From assembly GCA_030847615.1 (NCBI GenBank), contig JAUMIR010000005.1, positions 107,785,116-107,849,115 of the forward strand: a stretch of 64,000 nt of DNA, given 5' to 3'. Position numbers and translations under genes: made by a program. The notes under the pieces are model-generated. The model had not been told where the DNA came from, made no database searches, and worked only from the letters and a program-made list of their open reading frames with translations. Source of the stretch: Gambelia wislizenii (lineage: Eukaryota; Chordata; Lepidosauria; Squamata; Crotaphytidae). Shown here one piece after another: positions 1 to 11,392 of this stretch (positions are counted from its first letter, which is position 1; each line of letters begins with the position of its first letter).

Positions 1-535
1 CCACCCATTATATGTTTGGCTTTTAGCCTTTAGGCTTCCCGGGGTAAGACATAGATGAACTTTTGAGACCATCCGGTCTATTCCCTTGTGGAAGGCCACA
101 TTAATGAACCAAAATTCTGCCAGTTTCTGAGGCCTGTAAAAATAGGGGTGTCTGAAAGTGGGGTATAAGCTGTGCTTAACAACATAGCTGCTTTAAATGA
201 TGACTGACAATTAACTGAATGGCTGAGAGTGGTGATGTTTGTCATGCAGGTTCAGGCATGTTCAAGGTCACCAATCAAGTGTTCACAATCAGTTCTCCCT
301 GATGTGTCTGAAAAGTAGAAACACAGTCTCATTATTCAATAGACAGACCTTGTATCTTAACTCTGTTGCTTTCAACTCTGATTTTAGCACTAAATGTTTT
401 TCCTAATTGCTCTTGTTTTGAAATGGCTGTAGCTTACTTTAGAGCACCCAGAATACAGGTTTAAAATGCAATGTCATAGCACTATGGGGCCTTTAAGCCA
501 GGTAGTTCAATTGTTTGTTCAATGAAACACATTGA
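1..535. other. No recognisable gene or repeat
   Basis: AT-rich single-copy-looking sequence. I see no long open frame, tandem repeat or terminal repeat that matches anything else in the window. Confidence 0.4.
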
Positions 536-938
536 CTTATTCTGCACAAAATTCACATGTGGTTTTTATGCCTAAACAGTATTTTCTGTGCAGAAAATAA
601 TATTTATTCATAGAAATGTGCAGCAAATCTGTAGCTAGGAACTTATTCTGCACAAAATAGCCATGGTTTTGTTTTTGTTTTTTTGTTCTATTTTTTGGCA
701 TAGAAAACAGCATTTTCTGTATGGAAAAGAATATTTTGGTTGAAACATATTGTTTTCTATGTTTAAAACAGCATTTCTACAGAGAAATGCTATTTCCTTT
801 TCAGGAAATGCAATTTCCTGCACAAAAGTAGAACATGCCAATTTTGTGCAGAATAAATCCTAAACTGTGAAGATTCTCATCAGTCCAAGATTCTACTCGC
901 CAGAGCTTCCTCAAGCTTGAGAAACATGTTTTTCACCC
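536..938. mobile_element. Foldback-type element, copy 1 (family J)
   Basis: This stretch repeats short motifs such as TTATTCTGCACAAAAT and GAAAACAGCATTTTCTG in both orientations. Its right end (about 841-935, containing TGTGAAGATTCTCATCAG and GAAACATGTTTTTCA) matches both arms of the element near 31007-31444. No coding capacity is visible. The superfamily is unknown, and a target-site duplication was not resolved. It is probably a degenerate or single-ended copy of the same non-autonomous element. Confidence 0.5.
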
Positions 939-1396
939 CTTTTCCAAATATTTTCACATATTCTTTCCATTTGCTATAGATTACTGTCCAACCTCAGGTT
1001 GGAGACATTCAGTGAAGAAGAATCAATTATCCCTCTGGGTAATTGTTGCCATTTATAGTCAATAGGTTTCCTGTAACATTCAGCTGAAATCTACTGTCCT
1101 ATAAATTAAGCATATTATGTTTTTAAAAAAGAAGAAGGAGAATCATACCCCAATTCATGTAAAAGGAGCATTCCCCAGTTCATATTCTTTGTTTGGGACT
1201 GAAGCTTTGTTAGTAGAAAGAGAAGCAGTAAATATTACTTCTGAGGACATGAAATGTTGTATTTTTATTTTATGTTTATATTGACTGCACAAAAAAGGGA
1301 GACTTACTATAAATCTTACTATTTATTGAGATCCCTCTGAAATCTGTCTCTCTCACTCAACCTCTTTTTTAAATGAAGGGCTCAGAACTGTGTGGC

Positions 1397-1507
1397 CTGC
1401 CAGATGCAGTTAGATTGTATCTCCCAGCATTTCTCACCAATGTGTATGTTGACTAGGGTTGCTGGGAACTGCAGTCCAACATCAGAAGAGCCATACTCTT
1501 CCAGCCC
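1397..1507. mobile_element. Short palindromic MITE (family C), degenerate copy
   Basis: The left side (CCAGATGCAGTTAGATTG, then CTCCCAGCAT) and right side (GCTGGGAACTGCAGTCCAAC) are imperfect reverse complements around 1450. The same arrangement recurs at 5429-5549, 6112-6204 and 44870-44945. It is a short non-coding foldback element, classified only by this copy-to-copy similarity. Confidence 0.5.
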
Positions 1508-2282
1508 ATTTTAAAGAATCTTCATGTCCCTGTGAATTTCTTTTTTTTTTCTTATTTGTTAACATCTATTCACTCATTTGAAAAGTATTGATTGAAAATG
1601 AAGGAACAGTTTAACTTCGCATTGCACTGCTATTGGCTTAAACAAGTTGCTAATCCGAATGAGAATATATCAGGTTAATCAGTGAGATTCACATAAACTT
1701 TGACTTAACATTCAGCAGTTGATTTAATGGTGTGATTCTATTTGGAATTAAAAATTGGATTCATGCCTTTGTTCTCAGAGGAAGAAGATGCACCATGAAT
1801 AATATTCTTTTTGATAAAACAGGTAATATTTCATCTTAGTTCTAGTTTAGTGTTCAGCACAATAAATTAGTATTGGGCCAATATCCAGTACTCAAAAGTT
1901 CAAACACTGTCATGACAGCAGGCAACGAGGAGGGAATTAGTTTCAGCAGCTCTTTGGGGCAAATTAACTTCATCTCCCTGCCTTCCCCATGTTGGCATAT
2001 GAGATCTAAGTTATACACTACACAAAACATAGGAGATCTTCTAGAAAGTGCAGAATGCACTATAATGGTTGCCAGCACAGAGAAAAGCAGTACTTTGAGT
2101 GGAGGAACAGGCTCCTTTCACTACAATTATATATTAAATGTGCATCTTCCAGCCACTACTACTTTTCTAAAGATAGAGGATCTGTACTATGGAGACCAAT
2201 ACCAGCCTTGCAGTATCCTTTAATTATACATCCAGCAGAGAATTTTAAGGATTTCTTTGGGGTGGGGGGATTCATTTCATTT
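1508..2282. other. No recognisable gene or repeat
   Basis: Open frames of 116 aa (1873-2223, plus) and 77 aa occur here, but they show no family motif and no splice context. I treat them as chance frames. Confidence 0.35.
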
Positions 2283-2690
2283 CTATAGACAAGTTTCTGT
2301 AACTTTATAATCCCATAAAAAGTTCTCCCTAGGTTCTTTCCCAAAATTTTGGGCAGAAAAGATGGTGATGAACTTAGGTCTCAGGGCTGGGAAGTCCAGG
2401 CCCCCTTGTTCTACCTGCCCAGAAGCCACTGCCCTTGCCAGGGGGAACGTGGCCATTCCCCAAAGGAACTTGAAGAGAACTCGATCAGCTTCTTTAATCA
2501 CTAAATCCAGAGGTGGGAAAACAGCCGCCAAGTTGGCTGCCACCGGAAGCAGGTAGGTATTTACAAAAGCGGCTCTCTGGTAAATGGTCAGCTTCCATCT
2601 CTGCCAGAGGGCCACCCTCTCCTTTACTTTTTCCAACCAGCGATACCAACTTACCCCTGGGGGTTTTCTTCTGTGTGTGCATACATTCGT
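2283..2690 (-). pseudogene. Non-LTR reverse transcriptase C-terminal remnant (L1/Tx1 clade)
   Basis: A minus-strand frame of 117 aa (2283-2636), extended upstream in another frame to about 2690, reads like the region after the RT palm and thumb in Tx1/L1-clade ORF2. Motifs in order are LWQRWKLTIYQRAAFVNTYLLP, shown here only as WQRWKLTIYQRAAF and YLLPVA, then FKFLWGMATFPLARA and EQGGLDFPAL. Family members have the same order (W..R.L...GR...N...LP, then F.WGG, then GG...P.L). No endonuclease or catalytic palm is present, so it is a dead 5'-truncated fragment. Tx1 versus another L1-like group is an inference. Confidence 0.65.
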
Positions 2691-2699
2691 TGAGAGAAA

Positions 2700-4180
2700 T
2701 TAGGGTTAATCAAAGATAAAGTTTGGACCAAATGACAAGTTCTTCCAAATAATCTAAGTTGAAGTTGAAGGGGAGACACTGAGGAATAGCTCATTTCAGC
2801 AGGTGATTTTTTTTTATAACATGAGGAAATTTTAAAAATGAAGAATTTATGTCTGTTAACAGAAAAATTTGCTTTATTTGATTGATTCCCAGAATCAGTA
2901 TTTAAGTACCATAAAGTGAAGGACTCTCAGCTCCTATGACAGCAATGCAAAAGCTTTTTTTCCTGATCAGAAGCTATTTTTCAAAAATATTAGAATAAAT
3001 TAATATATCATCAGTGAAAAGTTTTCTCCCTTCAGTCTTTTAGATTCTTTAAGTAATTATTTCTCCAAATTTATCACTCATATTATTTTTATTCTTGGTG
3101 CTGATGATAGGTAGACCTTATACAGAAACTGCACACATGTACAATTTTCATTCTCTGAATAAACAGTCATTCCACTAGAACCTAGGCTCATCCAAAGTAG
3201 CTGAATAAAGTGAGATTCTGGACATATAAAAGGAAGCACTTTTCATGTAGCATGCAGTCACAATGTTCACCACTGTTCAACTTTTTAAAAAGATAAACAG
3301 AGGCACGATAGTGGTGCATACAATTATACATGGTGTGGAAAAACCCGAGTCCCTGCTTGTACCCAGATGGGTGGATGAGAGCCATTGTGGGCATCATTTT
3401 TTCTAGTACAGTGTGCCCATTTTTCTGGAGCCTGCATGGCTTTCAAAAGATCCTACATACAGTGTACATACATATCAGAATACCAATCATATGAAACTTG
3501 GAAGGTGTATTCTTCTGATCAGATCTGGAGAAAGCATATCCTCTCCAGTCTGCAGGGAATATAAAATGGTTTTCCAAAGAGAGGAGCCAGATGTGCCAAA
3601 GACAGGAGCGAGCCAATTTATGCACCAGCAATTACACTCTGTGTGCTTTCTTCTCTTGCAATGTGGTCCACCCACAATCCAATGCACAAAGTGAATAAGC
3701 AGGTAGTGTTTTCTCCCACTTGCATAATACTAGGACCTCATTGAATGAAGCTGAATGATGAGGGATTCTGAACAACTGAAGTTATTTCTTCAGCTTTTTG
3801 TCAAACTGTTAAATTTGCTACTATAAGATATAGTGATGGCCATGAAGTTGAATGCTTTTAAAGGGAAATGAAGCAAATTCCTGGGGTTAAATCTATCAAA
3901 GGCTACTAGTCACAATACCTATGTATTTCCTCAAGTATCATAGGCAGCACGCCTATGAATACTAGTAGCTGGTGAAGTAATGATGATTGTTCACAGACTA
4001 TAGAGCTCTCTTACACGGGATGCTAGGCTGGCCTTTTCTCCCTGTTGTTCTTCTGCCAGTGCAAAACCCAGTTTAGTCAGGCAAGATTTGGCAGCTAACT
4101 GGTTGCTAAACAAGAGGCTTTTTAAATGGGTGGATGCAGTTTTTTTTCCCCGACGTGCTTTTGAATGACTTTTAATTCAA
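2700..4180. other. No recognisable gene or repeat
   Basis: AT-rich unique-looking sequence. The small open frames (60-93 aa near 3188-3694) overlap each other on both strands and carry no recognisable domain. Confidence 0.35.
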
Positions 4181-4184
4181 TTGT

Positions 4185-4292
4185 AGTTTTAAGCTTAATG
4201 TGTCTAATTGTGTTTTGATATATCCTTGCATTTTTATCTCTACCTTTTCAGTTGATCTTGTTGTGAGCTGTCTTGATTCCCAATGAACTAGC
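4185..4292 (+). mobile_element. L2-like LINE 3' tail (weak)
   Basis: A T-rich run ending in TTGTGAGCTGTCTTGATTCC resembles the conserved 3' end seen in the other L2-like copies of this window (46271-46330, 11930-11970). It is only about 100 bases and has no coding part, so the call is tentative. Confidence 0.35.
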
Positions 4293-4708
4293 AAACTAAT
4301 CAAATATGAGGGAGAGTATGTGGCTGCTATTACATTCTGCCTGTGGACTCCCTGTAGGCACCTGGAGGGCCACTGCAGAACCAGAATGTTTGGTTGACCA
4401 CTTTCAAGTCAGAAAAAGAAAATCTGTAAAAGAACTGATGGACAATAAAATAAAATGGTTTGGCATGGAATCGTCTACAATCAAAAGCTTAGCCCCTTTA
4501 GAAGAGCTGCTCATATATTGAACCAGCACGTGGGGAGGGTTGCTTCAACTAGCATTATCAGTATTTTTGCACATTTTGACTTTTCCCTCTCATTGGCATA
4601 TATGTGAGGCCAATGTCTGCAGTGTGGACCTATACATACATATGGCTATGAATATACATGTGAAGGCTTTCCCCACTGTGTGCTGTACACATGGATGCCA
4701 GAGTCAGG

Positions 4709-4896
4709 CTAGGGTTACCAGAAGAAATACAGGGCAGGGCTCCTGTACCTTTCATAGTTTTGTAAAAGTGGGAATATCAGCAGAGGTTGCTTGTCATGAC
4801 AAGCATCACCTACTTAAATTCCCTCTTCTGCACAACCATTAAAGGTACAGGAGCCCTGTCTTGTGTTTCACCTGCCAAGTCTAAATCGAACCCTAG
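4709..4896. mobile_element. Foldback MITE (family M)
   Basis: The two ends are reverse complements: CTAGGGTT and CAGGGCTCCTGTACCTTT on the left against AAAGGTACAGGAGCCCTG and AACCCTAG on the right. The exact centre is an 18-base perfect palindrome, TGCTTGTCATGACAAGCA (4788-4805). It has no coding capacity and looks like a small non-autonomous DNA element. The superfamily is not assigned. Confidence 0.6.
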
Positions 4897-5428
4897 CTAT
4901 ATGCCTAAGGATAGGGAAAGTGAGAAAGAAGCACTGAAAAAAGTGATGTCGAGCCTGAAAATGTATGTGTTCAAGTCAAGGGAGACACAAAGTATGTAGT
5001 AGAAAGTCAGAAGACTGTAGGGAACTCTATTTAATTGTCTTTAGATCTGTTGCCTCTCTAATAACCCATAGTACTGGCTACAAGTATACTTGTACCCTTC
5101 TTCACTTACAGCAGGAGCAAGCTGGCATATATGAGATCAAGGGTAGGACTAGTTAGTGAATCACCACTTCTTGCTCAGACAATAATTGAATTTGAGTGTG
5201 CTATTGTGAGGGGACTTACAGAAGGGCAACCTGTTTGGTCAAACTTTGAATAACAAAGTGTATCAAGCTGATTCAGATCAATGTGTACAAGATCCAGACT
5301 GGAACGGGTTAACCCAGTTTGGTTCTGGAATAAAATGGTACCTGCTCTTCAAGCACTCTGCCATCACTATTATCAATCTTAGTGAATTAGTTGACTCATG
5401 CTCTATGGCATTGGAGGAAATAATGAAT

Positions 5429-5549
5429 CCCTCCAGATGTTGTTGGACTACAACCCCCAGGACTCACAGCTATTGGCTATTTGGGCTAGCACTGCTGGCA
5501 TTTACTGTCCAACAATATCTGAATGGATGCATGATTCTTACCCCTGCTA
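5429..5549. mobile_element. Short palindromic MITE (family C), best copy
   Basis: It begins CCCTCCAGATGTTGTTGGAC and ends with the imperfect reverse complement GTCCAACAATATCTGAATGG followed by CACCCCTGC-like sequence (TACCCCTGC). The interior contains CTACAACCCCCAGGACTC. This is the most complete of four copies in the window. It is non-coding and only about 120 bp. Confidence 0.6.
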
Positions 5550-5551
5550 AA

Positions 5552-6111
5552 GAAGGACAGTGCCAGGACAAAAGCAGCATGAAATGAATGGCCAAGGATG
5601 AGCAGTCAAAAACAGGCTTTGAAAAATCAGCAAATTTGACAGGGCCTTGCACAAAACACTTCAGAAGCTGGGCTGGGTTAATTTCCTCTTTAGCGTCTAC
5701 ATGTCTCCAAAATTTACGTGGATGTATGCAAACATTTTTTAAAAGTAGCTTTTTGGATTTTCCAATGAAAATTAATGAAGCTGGGCTGTTGTGCTGGATT
5801 CCCAGATAGTGATTTCCATTTAGGGTCTGAATAGGACTGAATTTTGTTTGGATTGATCAGATTCAAATGGCCGAATTGCTGTGTGGGTGGGGCAGCCCTA
5901 GTTCATAGTAAACTGAAGACATGATTATTTTGGTGAGATGATAGAATAATAAATATATGGTGAAAGTTCACCTGTGTGCATGCATGAACAAGAAAAAAAC
6001 AAGAAAAAGACAGATTTTCTGCAGAAAATAGAAATATAAGTATATAAATTTACCTTATCAAACAAGAAAGAGATTTGCACTTTAAAAGTAACAAAGGGAT
6101 AAATCTGGGGT
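5552..6111. other. No recognisable gene or repeat
   Basis: AT-rich sequence without a supported feature. A 73-aa open frame (5588-5809) shows no motif. Confidence 0.35.
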
Positions 6112-6204
6112 GGGAATCAGGCAGCCTTCCAACTGCAACTTGCAGCAGACCTAAGCCTCATAGCCTATGGTGAGGAATGGTAGGAGTTGCAGTCCAACAC
6201 TATT
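6112..6204. mobile_element. Family C MITE, left part, split by a CR1 insertion
   Basis: The stretch ending GGAGTTGCAGTCCAACAC matches the right arm of family C. It is broken by CR1 sequence starting at 6205. The expected family tail (GCCCACCCCTGC) reappears on the far side at about 6556-6568, so the CR1 piece landed inside an older MITE. Confidence 0.5.
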
Positions 6205-6527
6205 TCATAGAATCATAGAATCATGGGGTTGGAAGAAACTACAAGGGCCATCCAGTCCAACCCCCTGCCATGCAGGAATACACAAGCAGATAGCCATCCA
6301 GCCTCTGTTTAAAAACCTACAAAGAAGGAGACTCCACCACACTCCGAGGCAGTGTATTCCACTTCTGAACAGCTCTTACTGTCAGGAAGTTCTTCCTAAT
6401 GTTTAGGTGGAATCTCTTTTCCTGTAGTTTGAACCCATTGCTCCGTGCCCCAGTCTCTGGAGCAGCAGAAAACAAGCTTGCTCCATCCTCAGTATGACAT
6501 CCCTTCAAATATTTAAACATGGCTATT
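6205..6527 (-). mobile_element. CR1 LINE 3' fragment
   Basis: It starts with TCATAGAATCATAGAATCAT, the reverse complement of the CR1 3' signature ATTCTATGA, then GTTGGAAGAAACTAC and GGGCCATCCAGTCCAACCCC. On the minus strand it encodes the last part of CR1 ORF2 (FKYLKGCHTEDGASLFSAAPET, RFHLNIRKNFLTVRAV and SVVESPSL, given in pieces). It lacks the catalytic RT region and is a 5'-truncated insertion typical of CR1. Confidence 0.9.
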
Positions 6528-6872
6528 GTGTTTAAACATTTAGAGAATTCCATGATGCCCACCCCTGCTTTATGTACCAGCTATAGTAGACCCACTGAAA
6601 TAAATAAAACTTGTTCATCACCACTTGCATGAGTTCCAGTCATTTTCTTGAGTCTACTCTAGTGACAACTAAAATCAAATTTAGTCCCATACATCTGTCA
6701 CCCATCCTGCCAAGAAAGAATTTTCTTGAGAAGAAAACAGCTGTTTTTTTCTGTGCGTAGACCTTTTACTCCATCTTGGCCAGAGGTGCTGGGCTTTGGT
6801 TTACTTCTCCCACATTAATACTGAGTATACAGACTTTTTTCCTCTTGGTAACCAAACTTCCTTCCCCTGCCA

Positions 6873-6874
6873 AA

Positions 6875-6926
<52 letters not shown>

Positions 6927-6929
6927 AAA
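6873..6929. repeat. (GAAA)n microsatellite
   Basis: About 14 uninterrupted GAAA units. The complementary 66-aa frame is a by-product of the repeat. Confidence 0.95.
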
Positions 6930-8549
6930 GTCAGGTTCAGCCTAAACCATCCAGAATGCCTTTCCAATTTCATCTGAAGCCAAAGAAAAGTTACTTCTTC
7001 CACTGATACCCCCAATCTATCTGAGTCTACTGTTTAAGCATTCTCATAAATACGAAGTGAGAATTGGACTGCCTTCTCTCCCAGGATCAGCAGTCAGCAA
7101 AAGCCTCTTAGTCTTCTTAGCCTGAGGAATGTGTGTCTCAAACAGATTGCCAGGAAAGATTAAGTGCTGCAGGTAGCACAGCTGCTGGTTCAAACAATTT
7201 TGATCTTTTTATATCTTGTGCTCATTCTGCTTCCTCATGGAATTGGCCCGCTTGTCATGGAGAGCGGCAGGCAGTGCAGCTGCTGGTTCAAAGGAGCCTG
7301 TTCCCTTTATTTCATCAGTGTATTGTTTCTACACAGAATTGGACCAGTTGTTTTGGAGGGCCCCAAGGAATCCATTTTACAAAATAGTTGGCTAACCTTT
7401 TCAAGGAATTAAATATGGCTCCTTTGTGTGTTTCTCTCTCTTTTTTGCCTTTTTTGGGTAGTTGAAACAACAACAACAGATCTTCTTCCTTAAATGCAAC
7501 ATTTGCAGTATCTGCTCTGCTAGGAGAGAAGCAGTTTAAGAAACCAGGATTAAAAGATTTGCTTTATTTATTTATTTTTAAAACCTCATCATTATGCATC
7601 TGTTGTTTAAAATCCATAATATTTCTTTATAGCTTTGGAGAACTTTCTATATATATCACTTATTTTGAATAGAACAGTGTTTAGGCTGCGGTGAATACTC
7701 ACAATAGCATTTACTATAGCTAATCACTTTAATCTAAAGCAAATTAATTCATTATAGAGTTCTATTATAAAATTTAAATTGCTACATTAATGTTTGGTGG
7801 CTTAATAGCCCCACTGCTACCACTGCAGGAACAGCCAACAGGGGAAGGCTCTGCTGGTGTGAGAAATGAGGTAAGAATCCTGGAGCTGAACAAGGAATTG
7901 TGGATTTTGTAGTATGAATATGCCCAGGTCATGCTTTCTGCTGGATTCTCTGAGATATTTAGTGCAGAATAAGAATAATGTCTTACCTCTTGCTAAAGAA
8001 GAGTTTAGGCTGGCCAAAGAAGGAAAATAGAGGGCACGGGTTTTCATTGCATAGTTCTTATATGCAGATGCACATGTTGAAAGAACAGAAATACAATACA
8101 TCTCAACACAGTGGGGAAAGTGTACAAGGTGTTCATAGTACCTGTTCAATCTGCTCTCTTGGAGCTAAGTGATGATAGTTAACTTCAAGTCCCCTGTTCT
8201 TCTTTCTTAGGGCCCTTCATCTTTAAATGGTACTTTAACTGACAGCCCTTTCAAGCAGAGGATGACTTCAAACAGAGAACTACTTTCTGATAGCCTTTAA
8301 AACAGAGGACAATATTCTATAAATTAGGACAAGAGGGCACCTTGATTTATGGATACAGGCAGGTATTGGGTCTTGATATGTCTGTGAAGGTAATGTTGGT
8401 TATTGTTAAATCTGGTGCTAGGTTTCTTCTTACTCTATTTTGTCAATGTGTTCTTTTTATGGAAAAGGGATGAAATTGGATCATCCTTAACACCCCCAAC
8501 AAGTAGCTATTGAAATTCCTACTGAAAATGGAAAATGAGTGTATCTAAG
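6930..8549. other. No recognisable gene or repeat
   Basis: Unique-looking AT-rich sequence. A 110-aa minus-strand frame (7817-8149) and an 84-aa plus-strand frame (7133-7387) show no recognisable domain, compositional bias or splice context. Confidence 0.35.
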
Positions 8550-8551
8550 CT

Positions 8552-8612
8552 ACATAGTTATAGTGGTTTGACACCACTTTAACTGCCACAACTCCATTTT
8601 AAGGAATCCTGT
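8552..8612. mobile_element. Half copy of palindromic MITE family A
   Basis: GTTTGACACCACTTTAACTG followed by CCATTTTAAGGAATCCTG matches the left arm of the complete elements at 27032-27244, 28835-29059 and 37622-37850. The right arm is missing or too diverged to place. Confidence 0.45.
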
Positions 8613-9251
8613 GCAATGGTGGCTATGGGCTTCCATGTCAGTAGAGCAACGAATCTGCTCCAGGGTTTAGTCCATACTTTAAAGGAACAATCCAGGGTGC
8701 TGGCCCTTGTAGTCAAAATAGGTTAAGCACTTTGGATAGCTCCTTTAGAGGTTGAAATAAAACCTGTAGTGGATTTATTGTCCCATTGACATGGAAGCCA
8801 CCAGCTGCACATCGGTTTTGTAATTTGCTAAGGTACTTAGAATTCTTTGCTAGAGAGTCCCTGTGCTGTAGCTCAAGGAAGTGCAGTAGAGCTCCATGAC
8901 AGAAAATTCTTGGTACCTGATCACAGTCCAATCCTAGGATGCTGCAGGATATAGCTATGACAGTAAAAAGTGACATCAAACTGAAATAATTGTGTTGTGT
9001 AGATACACTCATAGTTGCACAATTTAAAATCACCTGATAAATCAGGGAAGGACTGTATTCTCCTATCTGAGCCTGACTATGTTTTAAGTTCATCTGAACT
9101 TAAGGTCTTCTCTCTGTACCACCACCCTCAAAGGCAGGGCCGGTTTAAGGAATTTTGGGCCCCCCTGCAATGCTTTACTTTGGGGCCCCCATATGTTTTT
9201 TTCAGATCAATGTAACCTAACCTATTCACCGTACGGGATGTTCAGATTATA

Positions 9252-9485
9252 GTAGGACCCCTGTATCCATGGATTCATTATCCATGGGACACAAAACAGC
9301 ATACCTACCATAGAGTCTTCCTAGAAAATGTGTCCTCCCTAGCCCTTTTCTAGGCCCCCCAAGGCAACTCTATGGTATTTTAAACCAGAAGCCCCATTAT
9401 TTTCAATGGCGTTCACTATTATTCATGGTTTTCAGAATCCACACCCCCCCCCCGAACCAATCCCCAGTGGATAAGAGGGGCCTAC
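9252..9485. mobile_element. Tigger-like (Tc1/mariner, pogo-type) MITE
   Basis: Flanked by TA on both sides (9250-9251 and 9486-9487). It starts GTAGGACCCCTGTATCCATG and ends with the reverse-complement style GGATAAGAGGGGCCTAC. The CCTGTATCCATGGATTC motif is typical of Tigger ends. No transposase is encoded. Two similar elements with TA flanks lie at 18682-18907 and 34128-34338. Confidence 0.65.
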
Positions 9486-9608
9486 TATATTACATAATTT
9501 GCCACCAATAATTTAGTTTAAAAACTATATTATAGGCACTAACATAATATTTTTTGTTTATTAGCAATTAACGTAATGGTATAGATTTCCTCAAAGAAAA
9601 TAAAGAGT

Positions 9609-10223
9609 AGACTACAAGCTAAACATGAGTTAGCAGTGTGATGCAGCAGCAAAAAATGCCAATGCAATTCTAGGCTGCATTAATAGGAGTAGTGTCTAGA
9701 TGAAGGGAAGTAATAGTATCACTCCATTCTGCTTTGGTCAGACCTCACCTGGAATACCGTTTCCAATTCTGGGCACAACAATTCAAGAAAGATACTGAGA
9801 AGGATGGTGCGAGGTCTGGAAGCCATTACGCTCTATGAGGAACAGCTTAGGGAGCCGGGTATGCTTAGCCTGGAGAAGAGAAGGTTGAGAGGGGACATGA
9901 TAGCCATGTTTTTTGAAGGGATGTCATACTGAGGATGGAGGAAGCTTGTTTTCTGCTGCTCCAGAGACAAGGACATGGAGCAATCAACTCAGACTACAGG
10001 AAAAGAGAATCCACCTAAACATTAGGAAGAACTTCCTGACAGTAAGAGCTGTTCGGAATTGGAATACACTGCCTTGGAGTGTGGTGGAGTCTCCTTCTTT
10101 GGGTTTTTCTAAAGATAGGTTGGATGGCCATCTGTCACGAATGCTTGGATTGTGTGTTCCTGCAGGGCAGAAGCCGTTCGGATGGGATGGCTGTTGACGT
10201 CCCTTCCAGCCCTATGGTTCTAG
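9609..10223 (+). mobile_element. CR1 LINE 3' fragment
   Basis: Sense-oriented CR1, truncated at its 5' end just before AAACATGAGTTAGCAGTGTG. It covers the post-catalytic end of ORF2 (GCHTEDGGSLFSAAPETRTW, IHLNIRKNFLTVRAVRNW and VVESPSLGFSKDRLDGHLS appear in a 94-aa frame at 9913-10197) and the 3' UTR with CCTATGGTTCTAGGC. The reading frame is interrupted upstream, so it cannot make protein. Confidence 0.88.
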
Positions 10224-10335
10224 GCTGCATTTAGAGCCTGGGAAAGTTACTCTTGGATTACACCTCCCAGAATCCTCCTGCCAGCACCCTTCTCAAGGTC
10301 TGGTTGCATTGATCCTTTTCCAGCGTTCTCTAGCC

Positions 10336-10687
10336 CAGTGGTTCTTAACTTGGGGTCTGCAATGTCCTCCCAGGGGGTCCACAAAGGCTTGAAGACTGCT
10401 TGGCCCACCTCCTACCGGTAGTGGAGTAGCCACATGACAGGAACCAAGGCAAAGGCTGACTGGCTTGGCCTGCACATTGCCATTCAATCCACTCCAGACA
10501 CAAACTTGCAGGAAGAAGCAAGAGTGTCTCAAAGGGAAAGTTTAATGGATGGTGTAATTGTATTGTTGTTGTTGTTAGCTATTATTATTAGCTATTATTA
10601 TTAGGGTTTTAAATCTTGAGTCAAGTCTTGGGGCAACAAAAGATATTTAAAGGGGGTCCCTGGTAAAGAAAAGGTTAAGAGCCACTG
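10336..10687. mobile_element. hAT-like non-autonomous DNA transposon
   Basis: The ends are CAGTGGTTCTTAAC and GTTAAGAGCCACTG, typical of hAT/Charlie-type terminal inverted repeats. The flanks carry an 8-bp target duplication with one mismatch (CTCTAGCC at 10328-10335, CTCTAGGC at 10688-10695). The interior has no transposase and includes a GTT/ATT simple repeat around 10563-10605. A second copy lies at 48290-48483. Confidence 0.8.
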
Positions 10688-10814
10688 CTCTAGGCCAATG
10701 CCTCTCACATAACACTAATGTGATACTGGTGTTTTAGTGACAACAATAAAACCATTGTTCCCAGTAATATTACTCCAAATTTTTCTTTATATTCTTTATA
10801 TTCTTCTGTTAAAA

Positions 10815-11040
10815 GAGCTAGAGTGTTGTAGAAGTTTCAGCATTGCCCTATGACTGTGGAGACCAGGATTTGAATCCTTACTCAGCCATGAATACCCACT
10901 GGCTGACCTTGGGCAAGTCACACTCTCTCAGCCTCAAGGGAAGTCAAAGGCAGACTCCCTTTGAACAAACCTTGCCTAGAAAACCCCATGGTAGGTTCGC
11001 CTTAGTCAGAAATGACTTGAAGGCACATGGGCAAACACAC
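10815..11040 (+). mobile_element. Sauria-type tRNA-derived SINE
   Basis: The head contains the tRNA-like B-box region (ACCAGGATTTGAATCC) followed by ACTCAGCCATGAATACCCAC and GACCTTGGGCAAGTCACAC. The tail has CCCCATGGTAGGTTCGCCTTAG and CAGAAATGACTTGAAGGCAC (each read in parts), the BovB-like 3' end that lets these SINEs use BovB reverse transcriptase. Three minus-strand copies occur at 20495, 39886 and 41467. Confidence 0.82.
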
Positions 11041-11175
11041 AATTCCTTTTGCAGGCTGAACTCAGTTGGCAGCAAGGGGAGGAAGCTGAAGAAGACCAAG
11101 GGGGAAAGGGAGGGGAGAGGAACCAAGACATGTTAAAAGCAGCTGGAAAGATGGGCTGGAGGGGATCTATGTGCA

Positions 11176-11255
11176 AGGAAGGAAAAGGAAGGAAGGAAGG
11201 AAGGAAGGAAGGAAGGAAGGAAGGAAGGAAGGAAGAGGAAAGGAAAGGAAAGGAG
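11176..11255. repeat. (GGAA)n microsatellite with (GGAAA) edge
   Basis: About 12 GGAA units followed by a few GGAAA units. Overlapping lysine/glycine-rich frames (97-136 aa) on both strands are products of the repeat. Confidence 0.95.
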
Positions 11256-11362
11256 CCCTTTCTGAGGGAGACAACCCTCAAATTCCCTGTCTCTCTCTCA
11301 CACACACACTCACCTTCTCCGACGTGCCTCTCCCTCCAGCTTCTGCCACGGAGGGCTGCTGT

Positions 11363-11392
11363 TTCTTTCTCTTTCTCTTTCTCTTTCTCTTT
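11363..11392. repeat. (TTTCTC)n microsatellite
   Basis: Five near-perfect hexamer units in a pyrimidine-rich tract. Confidence 0.9.
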
